Shown in pieces: positions 24,298 to 31,645 of a DNA stretch of 64,000 nt; position 1 is the stretch's first letter, and each line of letters starts with the position of its first letter. Made by a program: the position numbers and the translations under genes. Source of the DNA: Flavobacterium sp. UBA7680 (GTDB lineage: Bacteria > Bacteroidota > Bacteroidia > Flavobacteriales > Flavobacteriaceae); NCBI RefSeq assembly GCF_002482975.1, contig NZ_DLHA01000058.1, positions 1 to 64,000 on the forward strand, in the 5' to 3' direction. The notes below the pieces were generated by a model that saw nothing but the letters and a program-made list of their open reading frames with translations, was not told the origin of the DNA and searched no databases.

Positions 24298-24330
24298 GCT
24301 AAGGTTCTTTTAAAAACTTAGAACCTTAGC
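24298..24330. terminator. Hairpin between convergent genes, part of the CTAAG repeat family
   Basis: GCTAAGGTTCT (24298-24308) and AGAACCTTAGC (24320-24330) are perfect complements around an A/T loop. The CTTAGnATCT pattern continues to about 24357. No strong T-tract. Confidence 0.55.
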
Positions 24331-24354
24331 AACTTAGTATCTCAGTATCTTAGA

Positions 24355-24882
24355 CTAAAATGGATCCGCAGTAACCCTAAACTTCATATCCGCTTTCACC
24401 GTTACATCTTTCGTAAGCGTTTCTTTAAGTGTAACCTGTGTTCTAATTTTATAGCTGTCTGCTTTAATATATTGATCCAGTCTTTTATCGGTACAAATTA
24501 AATCAATCGTATTGCTTGACGAATTGATATTGTCCTGATATGCCAGTTCTATTTCATCAGAATTTGATGTTGAAATATATAAGTGTATTGATTTTAAAAA
24601 CGTAAAAGTTTTATCAGAAGGATCAGAAATTGAAAGTTTAAGCGATCTGATTTTTACATCTTTTACCAAACTCGCTTTGGTTTTATTGTTTTCAAATTCA
24701 GCCGAAGAATTGGTTGTAACATCCGGAGTAACGATTTCTGTTGGTAAATTAAGCGGCGATGTACTTTTAATTTTAATCGAAGCTTCGTTTGAAATAGTAA
24801 AACTTAATAAATCATCTACGGCATCGCAAGAAGTTAAAAACAGAGACAATAAAAGGATAAGAGCAATTGATTTTGATTTCAT
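24355..24882 (-). CDS. Hypothetical lipoprotein, 175 aa
   Basis: Signal peptide with lipobox (LFLTSC, Cys19), then a beta-rich domain with alternating strands (SIKIKSTSPLNLPTEIVTPDV, then IRSLKLSISDPSDKTFTFLKSIHLYIST). No recognised family and no catalytic motif. After the lipid cysteine the sequence is DAVDD, which does not fit the K-(D/E)2 surface export motif. It is a single gene with convergent and divergent neighbours. Confidence 0.75.
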   Translation of the reverse strand: MKSKSIALILLLSLFLTSCDAVDDLLSFTISNEASIKIKSTSPLNLPTEIVTPDVTTNSSAEFENNKTKASLVKDVKIRSLKLSISDPSDKTFTFLKSIHLYISTSNSDEIELAYQDNINSSSNTIDLICTDKRLDQYIKADSYKIRTQVTLKETLTKDVTVKADMKFRVTADPF

Positions 24883-24938
24883 AAATATGGGTTTTTATCA
24901 TAGATACGATATTTCTTTGGGGTTGGATTTTTTTATAG

Positions 24939-25035
24939 GCTCTAAGTTTCTAAGATACTAAGATGCTAAGTTTTTTCTTTTTGAGGTTAAAAATTAAACT
25001 CAGAATCTTAGAAACTTAGCATCTTAGAAGCTTAA
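24939..25035. repeat. Inverted repeat of the CTAAG family
   Basis: The left arm (24939-24975) is a string of CTAAGTTTCTAAGATnCTAA units. The right arm (24997-25035) is the reverse complement with CTTAGAAACTTAGCATCTTA. Single-arm relatives occur at 33573-33613, 49010-49047 and 51241-51278. Confidence 0.8.
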
Positions 25036-25091
25036 TAAAAAAAAAAAATTTTTTTTCATTGTTCCGATTTTTCAATTTCGAATATAAAAAG

Positions 25092-25099
25092 TATTTTTG
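25092..25099 (+). promoter_or_regulatory. Putative -7 element abutting the guaA start codon
   Basis: TATTTTTG followed by C, only three bases before the ATG at 25103. If used at normal spacing, the transcript would start at or inside the start codon, implying leaderless or near-leaderless translation. Confidence 0.45.
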
Positions 25100-25102
25100 C
25101 GC

Positions 25103-26632
25103 ATGCAACACAACGTACTTATTTTAGATTTCGGATCGCAATACACACAGCTTATTGCGCGTAGAGTTCGCGAATTAAATATATTCTGCGAAATTTTCCC
25201 TTACAATCACTTTCCTAGTGATTTATCACCTTATAAAGCAGTAATTTTAGGCGGAAGCCCTTTTTCTGTTCGCGCAGAAGATGCCCCGCATCCTGATTTA
25301 TCTCAAATTAGAGGTAAACTTCCAATGCTTGCCGTTTGTTACGGAGCGCAATATTTAGCTCATTTTAGTGGAGGTGAAGTTGCAGCTTCTAATACTAGAG
25401 AATACGGTAGAGCGAATTTATCTTATATTAAAGATAATGAAGTTTTCTTTGAAGGAGTTTCAGAAAACAGTCAGGTTTGGATGAGCCACAGCGATAGCGT
25501 TAAAGCACTTCCAACAAATGCTGTAAAATTAGCAAGCACACACGACGTAGAATTTGCCGCTTATAAAATTGAAGGCGAAACAACTTACGGAATTCAATAT
25601 CATCCAGAAGTTTTCCATTCTACAGATGGATCAAAAATGCTGGAGAACTTTTTAGTTAAAATTGCCGAAGTTCCTCAAAACTTTACACCAAATGCTTTCG
25701 TAGAAGAAATGGTGGGAGAATTAAAAGAGAAATTAGGAAACGATAAAGTAGTTTTAGGATTGTCAGGCGGAGTAGATTCTACTGTAGCTGCGGTTTTATT
25801 ACATCAGGCAATTGGTAAAAACCTTTACTGTATTTTCGTAAATAACGGATTACTTCGTAAAAACGAATTCCAAAACGTATTAGATCAATACAAAGGAATG
25901 GGATTAAACGTAAAAGGTGTAGATGCCGGAGACCGTTTTCTTTCTGAACTTGCCGGAATCAGCGATCCTGAAACCAAACGTAAAACTATCGGACGTGTGT
26001 TTATCGAAGTTTTTGATGATGAATCACATTTAATTGAAGACGTAAAATGGTTAGCACAAGGAACAATTTACCCAGACGTAATTGAATCTGTTTCGGTAAA
26101 AGGACCATCTGCAACAATTAAATCGCACCATAATGTTGGTGGATTGCCAGATTATATGAAATTAAAAATTGTAGAACCGCTTAGAATGCTTTTCAAAGAT
26201 GAAGTGAGAAGAGTTGGAGCTACTTTAGGAATAGATCCTGAATTATTGGGAAGACACCCTTTCCCGGGACCAGGATTATCAATTAGAATTTTAGGAGATA
26301 TTACTCCGGAGAAAGTACAAATTTTACAAGACGTTGATTCTGTTTTTATTGAAGGATTAAAATCTTGGAGATTATACGACAAAGTTTGGCAGGCTGGAGC
26401 AATTTTGCTTCCGGTAAACAGTGTTGGAGTTATGGGCGATGAGCGTACTTACGAAAAAGTAGTGGCACTTAGAGCAGTAGAATCAACAGACGGTATGACT
26501 GCTGACTGGGTTCATTTACCTTACGATTTCTTGATGAAAGTGTCAAACGATATTATCAACAAGGTAAAAGGCGTGAATCGTGTAGTTTACGATATAAGTT
26601 CAAAACCACCTGCAACAATTGAGTGGGAATAG
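25103..26632 (+). CDS. guaA: GMP synthase (glutamine-hydrolysing)
   Basis: Converts XMP to GMP in purine biosynthesis. The ATG at 25103 (MQHNVLILDFG) is chosen over an in-frame TTG two codons earlier; length is 509 residues. The glutamine amidotransferase domain has ILDFGSQYTQLIARRV, the nucleophile cysteine in LAVCYGAQYLAH, and YHPEVFHS. The ATP-pyrophosphatase domain has the PP-loop LGLSGGVDSTVAAVLL, and the dimerisation domain has GRHPFPGPGLSIRILG. A terminator follows. Confidence 0.96.
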   Translation: MQHNVLILDFGSQYTQLIARRVRELNIFCEIFPYNHFPSDLSPYKAVILGGSPFSVRAEDAPHPDLSQIRGKLPMLAVCYGAQYLAHFSGGEVAASNTREYGRANLSYIKDNEVFFEGVSENSQVWMSHSDSVKALPTNAVKLASTHDVEFAAYKIEGETTYGIQYHPEVFHSTDGSKMLENFLVKIAEVPQNFTPNAFVEEMVGELKEKLGNDKVVLGLSGGVDSTVAAVLLHQAIGKNLYCIFVNNGLLRKNEFQNVLDQYKGMGLNVKGVDAGDRFLSELAGISDPETKRKTIGRVFIEVFDDESHLIEDVKWLAQGTIYPDVIESVSVKGPSATIKSHHNVGGLPDYMKLKIVEPLRMLFKDEVRRVGATLGIDPELLGRHPFPGPGLSIRILGDITPEKVQILQDVDSVFIEGLKSWRLYDKVWQAGAILLPVNSVGVMGDERTYEKVVALRAVESTDGMTADWVHLPYDFLMKVSNDIINKVKGVNRVVYDISSKPPATIEWE

Positions 26633-26646
26633 TATTGTTTTTAAAA

Positions 26647-26680
26647 TTAAGGTCTTACATTTGTAAGGCCTTAATTTTTT
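26647..26680 (+). terminator. Terminator after guaA
   Basis: TTAAGGTCTTAC (26647-26658), loop ATTT, GTAAGGCCTTAA (26663-26674) with one G-U pair, then six T. It falls between guaA and the first LysM gene. Confidence 0.8.
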
Positions 26681-26694
26681 ATAACCTACTATTT

Positions 26695-28599
26695 ATGAGA
26701 GAACTTTTAACGATTTCTCTTGTGTTTATTTTGTCTTTTAACAAAATAGCTGCGCAAGATTCAATTATTGAGCACAAGATTCAAAAAGGGGAAACTGCTT
26801 ATTTCATTGCCCAAAAGTATAAGGTTTCTGTAGACGAGATTTACAAACTCAACCCCGAATCACAAAACGGAATCAAAGACAATCAAATTATTAAGATTCC
26901 CGTTCATTCTCCACAAAAAATAAATCAGGAACAGCAAATTACTCATGTTGTTGGCGAAAAAGAAACGCTGTACGGTTTATCTAAAAAATATAATGTTTCT
27001 GTAGAAGCTATTCAAAATGCAAATCCAATTCTTGCAAGCGGACTTCAGGTTGGACAGGAATTAATTATTCCGCAAAGTGCTTCAAATCTTCCAAAAACAG
27101 AAATTACAGTTGCTGCAAAAACAACACATCTTGTTGTGGCAAAAGAATCCTTGTTCAGCATTGCCAGACAATATAATGTTTCGGTACAGGATTTAGAAAA
27201 TCTTAATAAAGAGTTATTACAAAACGGGTTGCAGATTGGTCAGACAATCTCAATTCCGAACAAACGAAAAACTTTAGACGGAAAAGTTCGTGTGATCAAT
27301 CAGGAAACTGTTTTTCATGTGGTTGAACCAAAAGAAACTAAATTTTCGATTTCTAAAAAATACGGAATCACAATCGATCAGCTGGAATCTCAAAATCCCG
27401 AAATTATAAACGGATTAATTGTTGGAAACAAATTAGCCATCAATACAAAGGAAATAAAACCGGTAAACGAAAGCGAAGAATTGATGCTGGCTCTTGCCGA
27501 AAAACAAGTTGTAGTCGAAAAAACAAAAGCCAAAACGGTTGAAATTGATGATTTAAAAGACAGACTGGTTATTCAAAAAGAAATGAATCAGAAAATTATA
27601 AAAATTAACGATCTAAAAGTTAATTTAAATGATATGAACGGTTCCAAAGAAAATTCGGTTGAAAAACTGCGTTTGGTTTTAGAAGCTAATAAAAATGTTC
27701 AGGATATTTTAATGGCAAAATTAGATTCGTTGGTAAACACGATGAACAATGATTTGGTCGAATTAAAACGAATGGATGTTTTAAATGTGGATGAATCAAA
27801 ACGTCTGGAAAAACAATCGTATGAAAGCATCGGAAAAACAAATGAATTATCATCTCAATTAAAAAAGGAACTGGCAGAAAACCGAAAAGCCTATGCAGGT
27901 TTAATGAATAAAGTAGAGAAAATCGCTGTTGAAGAAAATCAGGAATACAAGAAGAAAATCCGCGAAAGCGAAAAAAATAAAAATGTTACTTCGATTCAGC
28001 AAAGACTTTCTTTAGAAGAGATCAAACGCTATAAAATTGAACAGGAACAAGGTGATGCTAAAAATCAATTGCTAATTTCTAAAATTGATTCGCTCGATAC
28101 TCAAAAACAAATTGAGGTAAAACGTCACATCAGCAAAGCTTCTTATTATAGTATGGAAGCCAGGAAATTTGATGATAAACTGGCTTTGGTAAAACTGAAA
28201 AAATATCAGGATGAAGCGATTAAAAAATCAGGTTCTGCAGAAACTTCAAAAGCAGTTTCGCTGGAAGAAATGAAACGCGAACTAAAAGAAAATCCGTTTA
28301 AAAATGAAAAAAATATAAAGATTGAAGTTTATGATAATCTTAAAGAAGTTTCAAACGGCTATTACTTAGTTTTGGGTATATTTACAGACGCGCCGCAGCG
28401 AGATAAGCTAATTATGCAACTTATTGATTCGGGCGATTTTAACGCTAGTTTTTTCTTTAATATAAACAGCCTTTCTTATTATGTTTATTCAGATAAGTTC
28501 CAAAACATGGAAGAACTTCTGTATCAATGCAAGAAAAAAGAGGAAAATGAGTTATATAAGAACGTTATTATTGCGAAGCTAGAAATCGATCTTCGATAA
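26695..28599 (+). CDS. Secreted protein with four LysM repeats and coiled coil
   Basis: Periplasmic peptidoglycan-binding protein of 634 residues. The ATG at 26695 starts on a signal peptide (MRELLTISLVFILSFNKIAAQ); the open frame begins further upstream over the guaA terminator. Four LysM modules follow at about 27-72, 83-127, 145-190 and 206-250, each with the pattern GETxxxIAxKYxVSVxxIxxLNP...GLxxGQxIxIP. Residues 260-550 are highly charged and coiled-coil-like. The last 90 residues form a compact domain (GYYLVLGIFTDAPQRDKLIMQL) resembling a SPOR-like fold. It precedes another four-LysM protein. Confidence 0.87.
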   Translation: MRELLTISLVFILSFNKIAAQDSIIEHKIQKGETAYFIAQKYKVSVDEIYKLNPESQNGIKDNQIIKIPVHSPQKINQEQQITHVVGEKETLYGLSKKYNVSVEAIQNANPILASGLQVGQELIIPQSASNLPKTEITVAAKTTHLVVAKESLFSIARQYNVSVQDLENLNKELLQNGLQIGQTISIPNKRKTLDGKVRVINQETVFHVVEPKETKFSISKKYGITIDQLESQNPEIINGLIVGNKLAINTKEIKPVNESEELMLALAEKQVVVEKTKAKTVEIDDLKDRLVIQKEMNQKIIKINDLKVNLNDMNGSKENSVEKLRLVLEANKNVQDILMAKLDSLVNTMNNDLVELKRMDVLNVDESKRLEKQSYESIGKTNELSSQLKKELAENRKAYAGLMNKVEKIAVEENQEYKKKIRESEKNKNVTSIQQRLSLEEIKRYKIEQEQGDAKNQLLISKIDSLDTQKQIEVKRHISKASYYSMEARKFDDKLALVKLKKYQDEAIKKSGSAETSKAVSLEEMKRELKENPFKNEKNIKIEVYDNLKEVSNGYYLVLGIFTDAPQRDKLIMQLIDSGDFNASFFFNINSLSYYVYSDKFQNMEELLYQCKKKEENELYKNVIIAKLEIDLR

Positions 28600-28692
28600 T
28601 TTTAAGAAGAATTGACAACTGGCGTGAATCTTGTATACGAGAAATTAGTATCTTGTTTTTGAATTAAAAATTAAATTGTTTTAGCCTTTATT

Positions 28693-30822
28693 ATGAAATA
28701 TTATTCAACATTATTTTTACTTGTTTTTTTTGTAACCTGTTCTGCTTTTTCGCAAGGAAAAGCGATAAAATATACAGTTTCAAGTGGAGAAACGGTTAAC
28801 CAAATTGCTCAAAAATTTAAGGTTACACCTTTTGATATTTACGAACTAAATCCGGATGCACGCAATGGTGTAAAACCAAATACGGTTTTGCTGATTCCGG
28901 CAGCATCAAATAAAAATACAGACAAAAAAGAAACAGCTGCGGTAAAATCTACCAGTAATGGAAAAGCAACTACGCACGAAGTACAGCCAAAAGAAACATT
29001 ATTTGGTCTTGAAAAAAAATACGGTATTAGTGATGAAGCTCTAAAAGCAGCAAATCCTTTTTTAATTACTGATGGTTTACAACCTGGACAAACATTGACA
29101 ATTCCTGGAAAAGGTGCTGCGCCAAAAGCTGCAGCAACTTCGGACAAAAAACAAAAAGGAGCTGAAAAATATGTTTATCATGATGTAGCTCCAAAAGAAA
29201 CTAAATTTGGAATTGCCAAACAATACGGAATTTCAATTGAAGAATTAGAAAAGAAAAATCCTGAAATTGTAACAAGTTTACCAGTTGGATATCGATTGAC
29301 AATTAAAGGAACTGCACCAAAAACGGAAACTGCAGCGCCTGTTACTACAGCTGCAAAACCTGAAGAAACTAAAAAACCTGCAGAATCTAAAAAAGCAGTT
29401 TCTTACATGGAATATCAGGTAAAACCAAAAGAAACATTTTATAGTTTAGGAAGAGTTTTTCACTTAACTCAAGAAGAATTAACAGCTTTAAATCCATCAC
29501 TTTCAGAAGGTGTAAAAGAAGGAATGGTTTTAAAAGTTCCGGCAGGATATGTAGCTCCGGCTCCAATTATTGCACAAGCACAGCCAACTGAAAAACCGGT
29601 ACAAACTTCTGTAGAAAAACCGGTTGAAAAAGCGATCGAAAAACCAACTGAAAAACCAGTTGAAAGCACCGGAGGCGGAATTAAAATTGTAGATAAAGTA
29701 AAATCTGAAACGGTTTCTGCAGATCCTGAAATTGTCGAACTGAGTAAAAAAAGAGGTCAAAACGAACGCAAGAAAGTAGTTTTATTACTTCCTTTTAACC
29801 TGGCTAAATTACAAAGCGATACAACCGGAACAGCAGCACGTTTAAAAACAGATAAATTTTTAAACATGACACTGGATTTCTATTCGGGAGCAATGATGGC
29901 GATAGATTCGGCAAGAACATTGAAACTGCCAATTGATGTTGCTATTTATGATTCACAGGAAACAAAAACAACATCGAATATTTCGAGTTTAATTGCACAA
30001 AATAAATTGCAGGAAGCAGATGCAGTTGTTGGGCCATTTTACCAAAACAATGCAGAGTCTACTGCAAATTCATTACGTTTATATAATGTGCCTGTTATTT
30101 CGCCATTATCAAAAGATGTGGCAAATCCTATTGATAATTTGTATCAGACGATACCTTCAAACGATATGGTTCGAAATGCAATTTTCGATTATATGAGAGC
30201 TAAAAACGGAAACATTGTAGCTGTTGTAGATAAGAAAAAAGAATCGGTTATCAGTTATATTAAACAAAATCAAAAAGGAGTTGTTTTTGCGGCTTTAACA
30301 GAAACAGGCGGCTTAGATGTTGCTAATTTAAAGAGCTTATTACTGCCAACCCGAATGAATTATGTTGTAATGGAAACGGGAAATACAGCAATGATTAAAA
30401 CAGTAATTAAAGCGTTGACTGATGCCCAAAAAACGTGTCAAGTGCAACTGGTAATTTTAGAACCAAACAGCACGCTTGATACCGACGAAATTAGTTTTGA
30501 TAACTTGGTGAAATTGAAATTAATGTATCCGTCTGTAACTCGTGACAGCGACGATCAATCGGTTTCAATCTTTAAGAAAGAATATAAATTGAAAAATAAA
30601 GCGTATCCTAATACGTATGCAACCAGAGGTTTTGATGTAACTTTTGATACCATGATGCGTTTGGTTCAGGGAAAAACCTATCAGGAAACGGCAGATTTAA
30701 TGACGACACAGCAAGTGGATAATAAATTTCAATTTTATAAAAAAGAAGATGGCGGACACGCAAATAAAGGTGTTTACATATTATATTACGATTCAGACTT
30801 AACTTTAAAAGAAGCAAATTAA
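28693..30822 (+). CDS. LysM protein with C-terminal type-1 periplasmic-binding fold
   Basis: Exported protein of 709 residues: signal peptide (MKYYSTLFLLVFFVTCSAFSQ), then four LysM modules (about 26-70, 95-140, 160-205, 237-282). A Pro/Glu/Lys-rich linker (about 285-340) leads to a type-1 periplasmic-binding domain (about 358-705: KKVVLLLPFNLAKLQ, FYSGAMMAIDSARTLKLPIDVAIYDSQETK, ADAVVGPFYQNNAESTANSL, VPVISPLSKD). That fold is used by amino-acid ABC receptors and also by LpoA, the activator of PBP1A. With cell-wall anchoring LysM modules, a regulator of wall synthesis is more likely than nutrient uptake. The osmC-like gene overlaps its stop. Confidence 0.87.
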   Translation: MKYYSTLFLLVFFVTCSAFSQGKAIKYTVSSGETVNQIAQKFKVTPFDIYELNPDARNGVKPNTVLLIPAASNKNTDKKETAAVKSTSNGKATTHEVQPKETLFGLEKKYGISDEALKAANPFLITDGLQPGQTLTIPGKGAAPKAAATSDKKQKGAEKYVYHDVAPKETKFGIAKQYGISIEELEKKNPEIVTSLPVGYRLTIKGTAPKTETAAPVTTAAKPEETKKPAESKKAVSYMEYQVKPKETFYSLGRVFHLTQEELTALNPSLSEGVKEGMVLKVPAGYVAPAPIIAQAQPTEKPVQTSVEKPVEKAIEKPTEKPVESTGGGIKIVDKVKSETVSADPEIVELSKKRGQNERKKVVLLLPFNLAKLQSDTTGTAARLKTDKFLNMTLDFYSGAMMAIDSARTLKLPIDVAIYDSQETKTTSNISSLIAQNKLQEADAVVGPFYQNNAESTANSLRLYNVPVISPLSKDVANPIDNLYQTIPSNDMVRNAIFDYMRAKNGNIVAVVDKKKESVISYIKQNQKGVVFAALTETGGLDVANLKSLLLPTRMNYVVMETGNTAMIKTVIKALTDAQKTCQVQLVILEPNSTLDTDEISFDNLVKLKLMYPSVTRDSDDQSVSIFKKEYKLKNKAYPNTYATRGFDVTFDTMMRLVQGKTYQETADLMTTQQVDNKFQFYKKEDGGHANKGVYILYYDSDLTLKEAN

Positions 30823-31223
30823 TGACATCAAAAGTAACCTACTTAGGCGATTTAAGAACAAGTTCAATACATATACAATCTGGAAGTGAAATCATTTCTG
30901 ATGCACCGCTTGATAATAACGGTAAAGGTGAAGCTTTTTCTCCAACAGATACTGTTGCCAATGCTTTGGCAAGCTGTATGTTTACCATTATGGGAATTAA
31001 AGCCCGTGATTTAAACGTAGATTTAGTTAATTCAACTGCCGAAGTAACTAAAATTATGAATGCTGAACCAAGAAGAATTGGAGCAATCGAAGTTGTTTTT
31101 GAACTGAAAAGCAACGCCGATGAAAAGAGTAAAATCATCTTAGAACGTGCCGCAATGACTTGTCCGGTGTTTTTAAGCCTAAGTTCCGAAATTGAAAAAA
31201 ATGTAACCTTTAATTGGAAATAA
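30822..31223 (+). CDS. OsmC family protein
   Basis: Thiol peroxidase family of small dimeric enzymes that reduce organic hydroperoxides; 133 residues. Both family cysteines are present: ANALASCMFTIMGIKARD and AAMTCPVFLSLSSEIE. The C-terminal strand EKNVTFNW is typical. The ATG overlaps the upstream stop (TAATG), so translation is coupled to the LysM/periplasmic-binding gene. A perfect-palindrome terminator follows. Confidence 0.92.
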   Translation: MTSKVTYLGDLRTSSIHIQSGSEIISDAPLDNNGKGEAFSPTDTVANALASCMFTIMGIKARDLNVDLVNSTAEVTKIMNAEPRRIGAIEVVFELKSNADEKSKIILERAAMTCPVFLSLSSEIEKNVTFNWK

Positions 31224-31243
31224 TTTTTTTTACGATATATTCT

Positions 31244-31269
31244 AAAAGCCGTCAATATTGACGGCTTTT
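31244..31269 (+). terminator. Perfect-palindrome terminator
   Basis: AAAAGCCGTCAAT joined directly to its reverse complement (31244-31269), followed by T. Ends the LysM-OsmC transcript. Confidence 0.85.
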
Positions 31270-31320
31270 TTTATACAATTCTCATAATTGAAAAAATTAA
31301 CAAAATATTCATATCAAATT

Positions 31321-31352
31321 TTGGTTCTTAAGTATAATATGAAGTATCTTTG
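31321..31352 (+). promoter_or_regulatory. Promoter upstream of the nagB leader
   Basis: TTG at 31321-31323, a 21-base spacer, TATCTTTG at 31345-31352: one of the best consensus matches in the window. Start expected near 31359, 287 bases before nagB. A weaker second candidate is TTG 31498-31500, 20 bases, TATCTTTA 31521-31528. Confidence 0.75.
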
Positions 31353-31358
31353 TCTTGC

Positions 31359-31645
31359 AAAAAATACGCATATTTATGCAAAAATAATGCAATTCGAAAG
31401 TGAAAACGAGAATCACTTTTTCAATATTATTTGGAATCTCTAAGTGAGATAAAAATGATATTCCAAATTCTGCCCTAAATCAATAATTTAAATTTTGTTG
31501 TATTCCATTTATAAAGGTTTTATCTTTATATGGTATTGATTGCTATTGTTTTAGCAATGTTTTGACTTGCGTTTTTGCGATGTAAAAATAAAATTTTCAG
31601 GCTTAAAGCCGACACATAAATCCGAAGAATAAAAAAAACTATATC
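31359..31645 (+). ncRNA. Structured leader or small RNA before nagB
   Basis: The transcript predicted from the strong promoter has a non-coding 5' part with several hairpins. AAAGTGA/TCACTTT is at 31397-31419. ATTTGGAAT/ATTCCAAAT (31429-31468) encloses TCTC/GAGA. ATTGCTA/TAGCAAT is at 31539-31558. A closing pairing of AAAAA and CGCA (31360-31370) with TGCG and TTTTT (31568-31576) would bring the two ends together. No matching known riboswitch was recognised. It could be a 5' regulatory leader or a free small RNA such as a 6S-like RNA. Confidence 0.45.

Noticed and set aside
26623..26694. N-terminal extension of the first LysM gene
   Set aside because: It overlaps the end of guaA and runs through its terminator. 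The signal peptide starts at 26695.
28612..28639. E. coli-like promoter (TTGACA, 16 bases, TATACG) before the LysM/periplasmic-binding gene
   Set aside because: The Bacteroidota primary sigma factor uses TTG/TAnnTTTG, so this match is probably chance.
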